Shown one piece after another: positions 1-9,225 of a stretch of 64,000 bases of DNA. The notes under the pieces are model-generated. The model was given only the letters and a program-made list of their open reading frames with translations, had not been told where the DNA came from and made no database searches. Positions within the stretch are counted from its first letter, which is position 1, and each line of letters opens with the position of its first letter. A program made the position numbers and the translations under genes. This DNA comes from CAYQQR01 sp964420035. GTDB lineage: Bacteria > Bacteroidota > Bacteroidia > Bacteroidales > SM23-62. The DNA lies in assembly GCA_964420035.1 (NCBI GenBank), contig CAYQQR010000003.1:52907-116906 (forward strand). Direction: 5' to 3'.

Positions 1-4
1 TGAC

Positions 5-1786
5 ATGATCAAACTCTTCCGGCAACTCAAGGGGGAGCTTAAACCTTTGAATCCTTCCAGGGAAGTCGTAGAGAAGTGGATGGATCACTATCCTTCCGGA
101 CTGGACCCGAGGATCATAGAATTGCGAAAAGAAAATAAGGAAAGGATTATCAGGATACTGATCGATAAGATTGATCAGGGAAAGATCAGGAGCCGGAAAT
201 ATTCCTTTAAACAGGGCATGACTCAGGAGCAAAAGATACGGCTCATGAATGAATGGTGGACTGATCATAAGTTTCACCTGCATTTCGCGATCAGGAATCC
301 CGACTTACTGAACGAGATGCTTGGATTTTCACTGGATCCGGACACCATGAAAGTACTAAAGAAAGCTGAGGCCAAGGGCATTCCTTTCTTTGTGAATCCT
401 TATTATTTATCCCTCCTGCACGTGAGGGTACCCTATTTTGCTATTGGGGCAGACCTGGCCATCCGGCATTATGTAGTATACAGCACGCAGTTGGTGGAAG
501 AATTTGGTCACATCAGGGCATGGGAAAAAGAGGATATGATAGAACCCGGTAAACCCAATGCCGCGGGATGGATCCTGCCTTCTCTTAATAATGTGCATCG
601 CCGTTATCCTGAAGTGGCTATCCTGATACCTGACAGTATGGGAAGAGCCTGTGGCGGATTATGTTCTTCCTGTCAAAGGATGTATGATTTCCAGAACGGG
701 CATTTGAATTTCGAATTGAAGAAACTAATGCCCAATGAAACCTGGCCGGAAAAACTGGAACGTTTGATGTGCTATTTTGAGGAGGACAGTCAGTTGAGGG
801 ATATCCTCATCACGGGCGGAGATGCTTTTATGAGTTCCGACAGTACCCTCGGCAAAATATTGGAGGCGGTTTACCAGATGGCCCGGAGAAAAACAGAAAA
901 GAACAAAAAACGGCCCGACGGCAAAAAAACTGCCGAAATACAAAGAATCCGTTTCGGGACCCGCTTACCTGCATATCTGCCCCAGAGGATAACGGATGAA
1001 CTGACTGACATACTGCGTGATTTTAAGAAAAAAGCATCGGCCATAGGTATCCGTCAGTTCGTGGTACAAACCCATTTTGAATCCCCCATGGAAATTACGC
1101 CGGAAGCGGAAGAATCCATAAAAAGACTTATCTCTGCAGGGTGGATCGTCACCAATCAGCTCGTATTCACGGCTGCAGCATCCCGTCGCGGTCATTCAGC
1201 AAAATTGAGGCAGGTGCTCAACGATGTTGGGGTTCTGTCTTATTATAACTTTACCGTTAAAGGCTATATGGAAAACAATTTCAATTTCACGCCCAACGCA
1301 CGGGTGGTGCAGGAGCAGCTAGAAGAAAAGTCAATTGGAAACATTGAACCAAAATATTATGACAGGATAAGGGAATTTCCCGGGCGTGCAGAGATGATGA
1401 AGGAACATATAGACCGGCTCAGAGAAGAAAGCGATCTGGCTTTTCTGGCCACCGACAGAAATGTGTTGAATTTACCAGGTGTTGGAAAAAGTTTAACATT
1501 CAGGGTTATCGGGATAACCCGTTATGGGAGGAGGATTCTTCAGTTTGAGCATGATGAAACAAGAACGCACAGTCCGATTATTGAAAAGATGGGGAAAGTG
1601 GTGATCATCGAATCCAAATCCATACACGAGTATTTCAGACAAATGAAAGAAATGGGTGAAAACGTGAATGAATACGAAGGCCTGTACGGTTATTCGGTCG
1701 GTCAAACCGAACCCCGCGTGCCCCTGTACGAATACCCCGACTTTAAATTCGAACCAACCAAGGAATTAACGAACCTTGAAGTTTAA
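5..1786 (+). CDS. KamA-family radical SAM protein (lysine 2,3-aminomutase-like)
   Basis: The 593-residue protein carries the radical SAM cluster motif CxxxCxxC as CGGLCSSC at about residues 216-223, followed by the GGDAF segment typical of the KamA/lysine 2,3-aminomutase family. Family members bind a 4Fe-4S cluster, S-adenosylmethionine and usually PLP, and shift amino groups on lysine, glutamate or related substrates. This protein is much longer than the roughly 416-residue clostridial enzyme, with a long N-terminal region before the cluster; Bacteroidetes have such long homologues. The substrate cannot be told from sequence and I did not locate the PLP lysine with confidence. The ATG follows a TGA at bases 1-3 with one base between, so it is probably the distal gene of an operon that starts outside the window. 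Confidence 0.85.
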   Translation: MIKLFRQLKGELKPLNPSREVVEKWMDHYPSGLDPRIIELRKENKERIIRILIDKIDQGKIRSRKYSFKQGMTQEQKIRLMNEWWTDHKFHLHFAIRNPDLLNEMLGFSLDPDTMKVLKKAEAKGIPFFVNPYYLSLLHVRVPYFAIGADLAIRHYVVYSTQLVEEFGHIRAWEKEDMIEPGKPNAAGWILPSLNNVHRRYPEVAILIPDSMGRACGGLCSSCQRMYDFQNGHLNFELKKLMPNETWPEKLERLMCYFEEDSQLRDILITGGDAFMSSDSTLGKILEAVYQMARRKTEKNKKRPDGKKTAEIQRIRFGTRLPAYLPQRITDELTDILRDFKKKASAIGIRQFVVQTHFESPMEITPEAEESIKRLISAGWIVTNQLVFTAAASRRGHSAKLRQVLNDVGVLSYYNFTVKGYMENNFNFTPNARVVQEQLEEKSIGNIEPKYYDRIREFPGRAEMMKEHIDRLREESDLAFLATDRNVLNLPGVGKSLTFRVIGITRYGRRILQFEHDETRTHSPIIEKMGKVVIIESKSIHEYFRQMKEMGENVNEYEGLYGYSVGQTEPRVPLYEYPDFKFEPTKELTNLEV

Positions 1787-1952
1787 TCACCCCCCTCACA
1801 CCCACACCCAATTCTCACACCCTCATTTCGAATTGCGCCTGTCTGCAGGCAAGGCAGGGATTGCCAATTATCACACTCATGCCCCGTACCCATGCTCAAT
1901 CAGCAATCAGTAACCCGTAATTATCATTCTTAATTCTGAACTCTGAATTGAA
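1787..1952. repeat. Periodic intergenic repeat block (element a)
   Basis: The spacer lies between two convergent genes. Bases 1897-1952 are eight consecutive 7-base words without a break, for example CAATCAG twice (1897, 1904), AATTCTG (1932) and AACTCTG (1939). Around 1800-1830 there are CACCCA-type hexamers. A CTGCAGGC/GGCAGG palindromic patch lies near 1840-1860. The last word abuts the stop codon of the leftward M23 gene. The words reappear in the spacer at 22284-22334 in the opposite orientation (GTGGGTG, GATTCAG). Confidence 0.7.
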
Positions 1953-3695
1953 TTACCAAAAAAACTCATACATCTCCATCGCCGTATTGCCACGCTCGTC
2001 GGTGATATAGAGTTCCAAAATATGGTTCTTGCCTTTTTCAACCCGGTTTTCATCAAATTCATAAACCAACAGGTCGTTTTTCAGATCATATTCAAACAGC
2101 GCCCAGGAATTATCGATAAAGCCGTCATAAGAAGCAATACCTGATTTGGAATCCTTTATCCGGATCTTTATGTCAGTGGAACCTGAAAGATTAGCATTGT
2201 TTGATATATTTACGGGTCGGATCTCAGGGGCCGTTGTATCGATTGCGACAGCATAGTCACCAAGCAAGCGGATCCGGGCCCTTACATAACCATCCGAATA
2301 GGTCCCACCTACAGCTTCATCTTCATCTTCACCGAGCCGGACCAGGTAAAGATTATCTTCTTTCCCCTGAGGACAGGGCCGGTCCGGGACAATGGCAAGT
2401 TCATAATAACCATGAACCGGCACATAGGGATTGTGCAAATGATGGATATCTGAAAGATATTCTGCCGTATTCGAACTGCGCCGGTAATCGAATTCCAGGT
2501 TGTCGTACAGTGTTTTGGCGTGCATGTTGATCTTGATGCCTGTACTGGAAAACTGATTGTCCTGATTCCAGTAAAAAATTGCGGTACTTTTCTTTTCATT
2601 GGCCGGTGAAGATAATGGCGGTTCCATCTGGCTTTTTACTTTGAACTCGAGTACGGCCGTGTTACCCGCCACATCGCTCACCACTATGTGTACCGTATGT
2701 TCCAGATTGTCCCTGAAATGATAACTTCCCGTACCCTGTACGTAATCATAAATGGACAACTTGTTGTTGGGGGTGAGATATGCCATCTGTATGTTTTGCC
2801 TGTTCATTTGCCGCAGGGCATAATCGATATGGGTGTTGATGTACCTGCTTTCGGCGAAGGAAAATTCATCCATGCTGTGTGCATAGATACGCTGACCGTC
2901 CACGGTAACTTCCATAGAATAGATCCCGTGACGATTGGGGGAACGATCCATATAATCGTAGGCTTCGACACCAAAAGCTATTTCACCATGCACTTTCAGG
3001 ATCTCGTTCTCATCGAGTATAAAACGGTCGCCCGACTTCCGAACCTTATAAATAACTTTGGAAGATTCATCGTTTACAAAACTCTCATTACCCAGGGGGT
3101 ATACTCCCAGGCGGAGGATACGGGGTTCTTTGGTATCGGGTATATTAAAATTGAAATGCAAAACATTCAGGGGGTGTTGGTTGGCGGAATTCCTTATTTC
3201 AAAATGCAGGTGCGGACCAAAAGAATAACCTGAGTTTCCCGAATAGGCGATAAGCTGTCCGCGTTTTACGGGCAGAAGGCCCTTCTCCGGGTATATATTC
3301 ACGGTATGCTTTTTCCTTCTATATTGCTCATTACGGATATAGGATTGAAACTCGGGGATAAAAGCACTGCAATGCGCGTAAACCGAGGTGTAACCTCCCG
3401 GGTGATGGATGTAAAGCGTACGGCCATAACCCGCGGATTCAATTTTAATGCGTGATACATGGCCGTCATCGATGGCATAGAGCTTTTTACCCGAAACACC
3501 CTGGGTTTTAATGTCGATTCCGGAATGAAAATGGTCGGAACGGATCTCACCAAAGTTTCCGGAAAGGATAAGCGGAAGGTCCAACGGTGCATGAAATTGC
3601 GTGGTCAGGGGGGCGGGCGACTGACCTGGAGCCGGGTAAACATTAAGATGGGCTAACAAAAAAAGCAGGATGAACTTGAAAAACTGGAATTTCAT
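1953..3695 (-). CDS. M23 family metallopeptidase (murein endopeptidase-like), exported
   Basis: This is a LytM/M23-type zinc peptidase, expected to cut peptide cross-links of peptidoglycan in the periplasm. The zinc-ligand motifs are visible: HSGID near residue 57 and HLHFE near residue 162, with a YAHC segment between, all in the N-terminal third. The remaining ~380 residues are beta-rich and look like Ig-like or repeat domains. The start is set at the ATG at 3695, because the protein then begins MKFQFFKFILLFLL, a signal peptide; an upstream start at 3728 would add an unlikely 11-residue extension. The gene converges on the radical SAM gene across a repeat block. Whether it is an active hydrolase or a regulator such as EnvC cannot be decided, but the ligands look intact. 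Confidence 0.85.
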   Translation of the reverse strand: MKFQFFKFILLFLLAHLNVYPAPGQSPAPLTTQFHAPLDLPLILSGNFGEIRSDHFHSGIDIKTQGVSGKKLYAIDDGHVSRIKIESAGYGRTLYIHHPGGYTSVYAHCSAFIPEFQSYIRNEQYRRKKHTVNIYPEKGLLPVKRGQLIAYSGNSGYSFGPHLHFEIRNSANQHPLNVLHFNFNIPDTKEPRILRLGVYPLGNESFVNDESSKVIYKVRKSGDRFILDENEILKVHGEIAFGVEAYDYMDRSPNRHGIYSMEVTVDGQRIYAHSMDEFSFAESRYINTHIDYALRQMNRQNIQMAYLTPNNKLSIYDYVQGTGSYHFRDNLEHTVHIVVSDVAGNTAVLEFKVKSQMEPPLSSPANEKKSTAIFYWNQDNQFSSTGIKINMHAKTLYDNLEFDYRRSSNTAEYLSDIHHLHNPYVPVHGYYELAIVPDRPCPQGKEDNLYLVRLGEDEDEAVGGTYSDGYVRARIRLLGDYAVAIDTTAPEIRPVNISNNANLSGSTDIKIRIKDSKSGIASYDGFIDNSWALFEYDLKNDLLVYEFDENRVEKGKNHILELYITDERGNTAMEMYEFFW

Positions 3696-3800
3696 AAATA
3701 TTTCAATTATCTTATCAAATAAAATCAATTAAAATATAGCATCGATACGAATTAGTCATTTATTTTAAACAGCTTTTTTTCAATATTATTGAACCAATGT

Positions 3801-3808
3801 TATATTTG
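3801..3808 (+). promoter_or_regulatory. Bacteroidetes -7 promoter element before coiled-coil gene/zapA
   Basis: TATATTTG matches the Bacteroidetes sigma-ABfr -7 consensus TAnnTTTG exactly. It lies 17 bases before the ATG at 3825, which implies a very short leader. No clear TTTG -33 element is seen. Confidence 0.55.
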
Positions 3809-3824
3809 TATTAACAATAATATC

Positions 3825-4118
3825 ATGGATCAGGTTTCCGGGGATATCATTTCAAAGCTGCAGGGAAATATAAAATTACTGCAGGAACGCCATGAACAGT
3901 TGAAAAAAGATTATCAGATGATGGAAGATTCCAAGGAAAAACTTAAGCAGGAGATTATTGCTAAAAAGAATAAAATTTCGGAGCTTGAAGAAAAGTATAA
4001 GACTCTGCAACTGGCCAAGTCATTCAGTGATGTTCATTCCGACTCACATGATGCCAGGATCAGGGTCAACAAGATCGTGCGGGAGATTGACAAATGTATT
4101 GCTCTGTTGAATAAGTAA
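3825..4118 (+). CDS. Small coiled-coil protein upstream of zapA
   Basis: This 97-residue protein begins MDQVSGDIISKLQGN and is almost entirely charged alpha-helix (heptad-like runs rich in Lys, Glu and Leu, residues 10-65), with no signal peptide or cysteine. Its function is not recognised. The ATG at 3825 is chosen over an in-frame TTG at 3789, because the promoter-like TATATTTG sits between them. It lies 17 bases upstream of zapA and is probably co-transcribed. Coiled-coil partners are common in the divisome (ZapB is one example), so a role with ZapA is a reasonable guess from position and shape only. Confidence 0.7.
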   Translation: MDQVSGDIISKLQGNIKLLQERHEQLKKDYQMMEDSKEKLKQEIIAKKNKISELEEKYKTLQLAKSFSDVHSDSHDARIRVNKIVREIDKCIALLNK

Positions 4119-4135
4119 TTGAACTGTTATATTTC

Positions 4136-4426
4136 ATGGATGAGAGGCTTTCCATAAGGGTCAACATTGCAGATCGGTTTTATCCGCTGAAAGTTGATCC
4201 AGGCGATGAGGAGCGGATCCGGAAAGCAGCAAAACTGATAAACGAAAAAGTATTACAGTACAAGAATCGATATGCCGACAAAGATTCGCGGGATTTTCTC
4301 GCGATGGCATTGCTTCAGTTTGTGATTAAATTGTTACAGCAAGAAGAAGTGACTGACGTAAATCCAATTTTGGACCATGTCAGGGACATAAATGATGAAC
4401 TTGAAGCGTTCTTGAACAAAGAGTAA
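4136..4426 (+). CDS. zapA: Cell division protein ZapA
   Basis: The 96-residue protein has the ZapA layout: an N-terminal beta-rich segment (MDERLSIRVNIADRFYPL), the conserved EERIRKAAKLIN helix, then a long C-terminal helix for tetramer formation. ZapA binds FtsZ in the cytoplasm and bundles its protofilaments at midcell. The length is normal for the family. It follows the coiled-coil gene by 17 bases and is followed by a probable 6S RNA, the same neighbourhood that zapA (ygfE) and ssrS share in proteobacteria. Confidence 0.85.
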   Translation: MDERLSIRVNIADRFYPLKVDPGDEERIRKAAKLINEKVLQYKNRYADKDSRDFLAMALLQFVIKLLQQEEVTDVNPILDHVRDINDELEAFLNKE

Positions 4427-4454
4427 TATACGTTCTTTACATATAAGAGGAAAT

Positions 4455-4661
4455 AACCCGCATCGTTTCTTCAACTTTTTACGAAAACTCAACATTAATA
4501 CAAATTGGAGTTTAGCTCGATCTGGTCTAGGGCAGGCCTCATTTTACCGTTTCCCGGTAAAAATCGCTTCGGCGGTCAGTGGAAGTCCGACATCAGATGG
4601 CGGCTCCACCCATGTTTTAAAGGGGTTTTACTAAAACTTGGAGGAACATGCGGGTTTTTTT
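4455..4661 (+). ncRNA. ssrS: Probable 6S RNA (6S-Flavo type)
   Basis: The ~220-base gap between zapA and rny is a structured RNA candidate. Its ends pair perfectly: AACCCGCAT at 4455-4463 with ATGCGGGTT at 4648-4656, and the closing stem runs into a seven-T tract (4655-4661), as in an intrinsic terminator. Inside are AGTTTAG (around 4508) pairing with CTAAAACT (around 4631), a TTTTACC/GGTAAAA hairpin near 4555, a CGC-TTCG-GCG hairpin near 4567 and a GTGGA/TCCAC hairpin near 4580-4610. The ~207-nt length and the position after zapA fit 6S RNA, which binds and sequesters housekeeping RNA polymerase. The name rests on position and fold, not on a covariance-model match; no TAnnTTTG promoter is seen just upstream. 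Confidence 0.6.
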
Positions 4662-4680
4662 ATTCATTAAATTTTTAGAG

Positions 4681-6252
4681 ATGGAATGGATGACCAGTAT
4701 TTTGCAGATCCCCTTTTATATTACCTTATCTATCGTTTCTGTAGTAGCCCTGGTTTCGGGCATTGTTCTTTATAATATAATTTTTCAAAGGAACCTCAGA
4801 AATAAAAGGGACAGCTTGTTGAAAGAGGCTGAAAATGAGGCCGAAGTCATAAAAAAGGATAAGATCTTACAGGCCAAAGAGCGGTTTTTGCAGCTAAAAG
4901 CCGAACATGAAAAAGAGATCAATGAGCGGAACAATAAAATTGCTCAGGCAGAAAGCCGGATACAACAAAAAGAATCGGCTGTAAACCAGAGACTGGAGGA
5001 GAACAACCGGCAGAAAAAGGAGTTGGAGACCATCCGGGAAAATCTGAAGCACCAGATGGAACTTGTTGAAAAAAAGAAAGAAGAACTGGATAAGTTCCAC
5101 CGGCAGCAGGTAGAACAGTTAGAGACCATTTCCGGCATGTCGGCCGAAGAGGCCAAGGAACAACTCATAGAATCGCTTCGTGATGAAGCCCGGTCGGAAG
5201 CCATATCCATGGTCAATGAGATCATCGAAGAAGCAAAAATGTCCGCGGGCAAAGAAGCCAAAAAGATCATCATAGAGACCATTCAAAGAGTGGCATCCGA
5301 AACAGCCATTGAAAACTCTGTTACGGTCTTTAATATAGACAGCGACGAGATCAAGGGCAGGATTATTGGCCGGGAAGGAAGGAACATCCGGGCCCTGGAA
5401 GCCGCTACCGGGATAGAGATCATCGTTGACGACACTCCTGAAGCCATCATACTTTCGGGTTTTGATCCGGTAAGAAGGGAAATCGCCAGGCTGGCCCTCC
5501 ACCAGTTGGTTACGGATGGAAGAATCCATCCCGCGAGGATTGAAGAAGTGGTCAACAAGGTTCAAAAACAAATTGAAGAAGAAATTGCTGAAGCGGGCAG
5601 GAGGACAGCAATTGATTTGGGTATTCATGGTATGCATCCCGAACTTATCCGGCTGATCGGCAAGATGAAATACAGGAGTTCCTATGGACAGAACCTTTTG
5701 CAGCATTCACGGGAAGTGGCCAACTTGTGTGCCATCATGGCTTCGGAACTGGGTCTGAACCCTAAACTTGCAAAACGGTCCGGATTGTTGCATGATATAG
5801 GGAAAGTACCGGATGATGAGCCTGAATTGCCCCATGCTACCTTGGGTATGAAGCTCGCGGAAAAATTTAAAGAGAAGGCGGAGGTATGTAATGCCATTGG
5901 CTCACACCATGATGAGGTGGAAATGACCACCCTGATCGCACCCATTGTACAGGTTTGTGACGCCATATCGGGCTCCCGTCCGGGTGCCCGGAGGGAGGTT
6001 GTTGAATCCTACATCAAGCGTCTGAAAGAGCTGGAAGCCCTGGCCTTGTCACACCCGGGTGTTTTGAAGACCTATGCCATACAGGCCGGACGTGAATTAA
6101 GGGTCATTGTGGGAAGTGAAAAAGTGTCCGACCAGGATGCAGAAAAATTATCTTACGAGATCGCTCAGAAAATACAGGACGAAATGACCTATCCCGGACA
6201 GGTCAAGATTACCGTTATCCGGGAAACCCGGGCAGTAAGCTTCGCGAAATAA
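4681..6252 (+). CDS. rny: Ribonuclease Y (rny/ymdA)
   Basis: RNase Y is a membrane-anchored endoribonuclease that starts mRNA decay. The order is canonical: one N-terminal membrane helix (about residues 10-30), a long Lys/Glu/Gln coiled coil (to ~190), a KH domain with the GRIIGREGRNIRALE motif, and an HD domain with HSREVANL and GLLHDIGK carrying the metal ligands. The end (ETRAVSFAK) is also family-typical. The start is placed at the ATG at 4681, because the earlier in-frame ATG at 4648 lies inside the 3' stem and terminator of the upstream RNA. The total of 523 residues matches the usual ~520. The epimerase gene follows by 7 bases. Confidence 0.95.
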   Translation: MEWMTSILQIPFYITLSIVSVVALVSGIVLYNIIFQRNLRNKRDSLLKEAENEAEVIKKDKILQAKERFLQLKAEHEKEINERNNKIAQAESRIQQKESAVNQRLEENNRQKKELETIRENLKHQMELVEKKKEELDKFHRQQVEQLETISGMSAEEAKEQLIESLRDEARSEAISMVNEIIEEAKMSAGKEAKKIIIETIQRVASETAIENSVTVFNIDSDEIKGRIIGREGRNIRALEAATGIEIIVDDTPEAIILSGFDPVRREIARLALHQLVTDGRIHPARIEEVVNKVQKQIEEEIAEAGRRTAIDLGIHGMHPELIRLIGKMKYRSSYGQNLLQHSREVANLCAIMASELGLNPKLAKRSGLLHDIGKVPDDEPELPHATLGMKLAEKFKEKAEVCNAIGSHHDEVEMTTLIAPIVQVCDAISGSRPGARREVVESYIKRLKELEALALSHPGVLKTYAIQAGRELRVIVGSEKVSDQDAEKLSYEIAQKIQDEMTYPGQVKITVIRETRAVSFAK

Positions 6253-6259
6253 GGATACT

Positions 6260-7312
6260 ATGCACTATCTTGTTACCGGAACTGCCGGCTTCATAGGATT
6301 TCACCTGGCCCGTTCCCTTCTTGAAAAAGGTCACGGGGTTACCGGTATCGACAGTATCAACGATTATTATGAACCTTCCCTGAAATATGCCCGGCTTGCC
6401 GAAACGGGCATTCGTAAAAAGGATATCAAAAAAGGTAAAAAGGCTTTCAGTGAAACCTATCCAAACTATCAATTCATTCAGCTGGACCTGGGGGAAAAGA
6501 AAGATCTGTTCAGGATCTTTGCCGCGGGATCATTCGACCGGGTGGTGCATCTTGCAGCCCAGGCCGGTGTACGCTACAGCATTACCCATCCCCATACCTA
6601 TGTTCAAACTAATATAAACGGCTTTATAAATATCCTGGAAGCCTGCAGGCACAATCCTGTTGAACATTTGGTATTTGCCAGCAGTTCAAGTGTTTACGGT
6701 TTGAATACAAAGATGCCTTTTGCAGTGCATCATCATACCGACCATCCGGTCAGCCTTTATGCGGCAACCAAAAAATCAAATGAATTGTTGGCCCATACCT
6801 ATAGTCACTTGTATGGAATTCCGTCAACAGGATTAAGGTTCTTTACGGTATACGGTCCGTGGGGCAGACCCGATATGGCACTTTTCCTTTTTACGAAAGC
6901 TATCCTTTCTGACAAGGACATACCGGTATACAATTTTGGAAAGATGGAAAGGGATTTTACCTATATCGATGATATTGTAGATGGAATTATGTCCTTATTG
7001 GATCAAATCCCACAAAAAGATCCCCGTTGGGATGCAAGTAAGCCGGATCCGTCCGCTTCAAGTGCAGCATACCGCCTTTTCAATATCGGCAGGGGAGAGC
7101 CCGTGGCTTTGATGGAGTTCATTCATGCCATTGAGCAGGCACTGGGGAAAAAGGCCAAGTTGGATATGCAGCCCATCCAACCCGGGGATGTAGTTAAGAC
7201 CTGGGCCGACACTTCAGCGCTTATCGACTGGTCGGGCTACCAGGCATCCACATCGATTGAAACAGGAGTGAAACGGTTTGTAGACTGGTACCTGCACTAC
7301 TACGAAGACTGA
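6260..7312 (+). CDS. NAD-dependent epimerase, UDP-glucuronate 4-epimerase-like
   Basis: This is an extended short-chain dehydrogenase of 350 residues. It has the GTAGFIG nucleotide-binding loop at residues 7-13, the SSSSVYG catalytic serine segment near 141-147 and the YAATK motif (Tyr167/Lys171). The NDYYEPSLKYARL segment is typical of enzymes that interconvert UDP-glucuronate and UDP-galacturonate, used for surface polysaccharides. The TVYGPWGRPDMA and DFTYIDD motifs support this class. It sits 7 bases after rny and is probably co-transcribed. Its last 13 bases overlap the 3' end of the oppositely oriented SirB1-like gene. Confidence 0.9.
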   Translation: MHYLVTGTAGFIGFHLARSLLEKGHGVTGIDSINDYYEPSLKYARLAETGIRKKDIKKGKKAFSETYPNYQFIQLDLGEKKDLFRIFAAGSFDRVVHLAAQAGVRYSITHPHTYVQTNINGFINILEACRHNPVEHLVFASSSSVYGLNTKMPFAVHHHTDHPVSLYAATKKSNELLAHTYSHLYGIPSTGLRFFTVYGPWGRPDMALFLFTKAILSDKDIPVYNFGKMERDFTYIDDIVDGIMSLLDQIPQKDPRWDASKPDPSASSAAYRLFNIGRGEPVALMEFIHAIEQALGKKAKLDMQPIQPGDVVKTWADTSALIDWSGYQASTSIETGVKRFVDWYLHYYED

Positions 7313-8196
7313 TCACCCTTCGTAAACAGGCTCAACATCTCCTTTAGCTGGGCAATTTTACCGCTTTCTCCCAATTGTTCATATGCCAGAATCAGGTTCA
7401 TTATCATGCGGAATACAATTTCAGTGTTGCTGCAAGGTTTATAGTACTTGGGAGAGGATGGAATTTTCTGCTCTTTTAAAAAGAATTTTATCTCTTTACG
7501 GCTGAATACGGCTCCTTCGTTATAAGGATTGATATAAAAAAGAACATCATTCTGGTCTTCTGTCTGAATGACCGAGGCACTGTATTCGTCTATGTAAGCA
7601 AGAATAAAATTCTTCGGAAGGTTTACCCCGTAAACCGGCATCCCGACCTGTTGCGCTACAACAGCATAAATAATGGCCAGTGTGATGGGATTGCCCTTTT
7701 TTCTTTCCAGTACCTGGTTAATGTATGAATTCCGGGGGTTGTAGAAATCTTTATCGCTTTTACCGAATTTATGAACCTCGAAAAAGATGCGGTTGAGCAG
7801 GTTGATCTTTTCCAGTGCAGTGAGATTATTGTTGATCTCGAGCCAGAGGTCATTCCGGATGCTTTCAATGGGATCCAGCACCTTTTCTTTAATGCTCAAA
7901 TCTGGATACTGGAACCTGGCAACCAGGTAAGCGCCCGTGAGGAGATCCGAATTCCCGGATCGGATCCATCCGTCGAGGAGTTCCTTGAGGTAGTTGAATT
8001 GTATTTTCTGTATTAGATTTTCCAGGCGGTTCTGCATGAGGGGCTCAGGGGATCTCTCCCATGCTGTCTCAAGTTCCGGGATGATGGGGGCGCCACTCCC
8101 AATCAAGCGTTCTGAAACGGAGAGAAAGACCTCCTCACTCGGATCTTCCAATAGATCAATTAATGCTTTTATTTCATTCCTGTCATATGCCATCAC
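7300..8196 (-). CDS. SirB1/transglutaminase-like family protein
   Basis: This cytoplasmic protein of ~298 residues resembles the SirB1 N-terminal/transglutaminase-like family. The marker segment is NQVLERKKGNPITLAIIYAVVAQQVGMPVYGVNLPKNF, split here as NQVLERKKGNPITLAI and the following hydrophobic helix. The canonical transglutaminase cysteine is not obvious, so the domain may be non-catalytic. The N-terminal ~100 residues are helical, HEAT-like. Its function is not established in Bacteroidetes. The start overlaps the stop of the upstream nucleoside phosphorylase gene by 4 bases, so the two are translationally coupled. The second codon is also Met. Confidence 0.7.
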   Translation of the reverse strand: MMAYDRNEIKALIDLLEDPSEEVFLSVSERLIGSGAPIIPELETAWERSPEPLMQNRLENLIQKIQFNYLKELLDGWIRSGNSDLLTGAYLVARFQYPDLSIKEKVLDPIESIRNDLWLEINNNLTALEKINLLNRIFFEVHKFGKSDKDFYNPRNSYINQVLERKKGNPITLAIIYAVVAQQVGMPVYGVNLPKNFILAYIDEYSASVIQTEDQNDVLFYINPYNEGAVFSRKEIKFFLKEQKIPSSPKYYKPCSNTEIVFRMIMNLILAYEQLGESGKIAQLKEMLSLFTKGDQSS

Positions 8197-9059
8197 TCAA
8201 GTCTGTACAATTTCAATATTTTACTTATTAATTCCGACATAAAACTTTTATAGTCGGGATGAAAGGTTTTGCTTTCCCTGTTGGCTATGGCTGCACAGAT
8301 GGAGAGAGCCTGATGCCCCATCATCCCGGACAGCGCGTAAAGGGCTGAAGTTTCCATTTCAAAGTTAGTAAAATGAAGATCATTAAACTTGACCGGACGA
8401 AGTTCTTCCAATAATTTTGGAATACTGGTTTTCAATCTGGGGCTCCGTGCTTGTGGCCCGTAGAACCCGGGGGCAGAAATGGTGATGCCCCGGACACCCA
8501 GACTGTCAAATTTATCCAACAGATCCTGGTCTGCTGCTATAAAGTAAGGACCTGGTAACCGGTCGGGCCAACGCACCTGCTGCCTGAATTGAATTTGGAG
8601 ATCTTCCAGCAACAGGTCCTCATCGTATTGATAAAAATGGGGCAGATTGTCAAATCCACATGCAATCGCAGCGAGAATAACTGATTCGCAGCCCAGTTCG
8701 CGGCGCAATGCACCGCTGGTACCAATCCGGATCAGGTTTAAGTTCTTGATCTTCTTTGAGCCGCCTTCCATCCGGAACAGTGCATCCAGTTCATTCATGA
8801 CGATGTCGATATTATCCGTTCCTATACCCGTCGACAGAGCCGAGATCTTTTTGTTTCCCAACCTTCCTATATGGGTATGAAATTCCCTGTTTTGGATTTT
8901 TTTTTCAACATAATCAAAGTAAGCAGACACTTGTTCAACCCGCTCCGGATCCCCAACAAGAAAATAATATTGTGTAAGGTCGCCGGGGCCGAGTCCCAGA
9001 TGATAAACCCGCTTATGTTCATTCAGCATCCGGTTCATGTTTTTTGCTTCGGGGTCCAT
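8193..9059 (-). CDS. Nucleoside phosphorylase (uridine phosphorylase-like)
   Basis: The 288-residue protein belongs to the PNP/UDP phosphorylase superfamily, which splits nucleosides with phosphate to give the base and (deoxy)ribose 1-phosphate. Visible motifs are VGDPERVEQVS near residue 32, RIGTSGAL (phosphate-binding) near 107 and FEMETSALYALSGMMGH near 235, whose glutamates bind the ribose. Motifs and length are closest to uridine phosphorylases. It is the first gene of a two-gene operon with the SirB1-like gene (4-base overlap) and diverges from the DUF5916 gene. Exact base specificity is not decided. Confidence 0.85.
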   Translation of the reverse strand: MDPEAKNMNRMLNEHKRVYHLGLGPGDLTQYYFLVGDPERVEQVSAYFDYVEKKIQNREFHTHIGRLGNKKISALSTGIGTDNIDIVMNELDALFRMEGGSKKIKNLNLIRIGTSGALRRELGCESVILAAIACGFDNLPHFYQYDEDLLLEDLQIQFRQQVRWPDRLPGPYFIAADQDLLDKFDSLGVRGITISAPGFYGPQARSPRLKTSIPKLLEELRPVKFNDLHFTNFEMETSALYALSGMMGHQALSICAAIANRESKTFHPDYKSFMSELISKILKLYRLE

Positions 9060-9225
9060 GTTAAAAAGTATAAACAGGTATTTACGATTCGGGATTTTCT
9101 ATTCTCCGCCAATAAAGATAATTTTATGCTTTTAAAAAAGTTCATTTTTAATTCTGTAGACAAATAACCTTCGGGTAACAATCTTCATGGAATCTCGTTT
9201 TTGTCATGGAAGGATCAAGGATGTG

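Noticed and set aside
1840..1860. Insertion-sequence end or attachment site at the CTGCAGGC palindromic patch
   Set aside because: No transposase, integrase or target duplication near; it is part of a low-complexity spacer.
4500..4640. tmRNA, RNase P RNA or SRP RNA in the zapA-rny gap
   Set aside because: Too short for tmRNA or RNase P RNA, and the conserved GGAAG/GCAGC SRP core and the tmRNA start were not found; paired ends and location favour 6S RNA.
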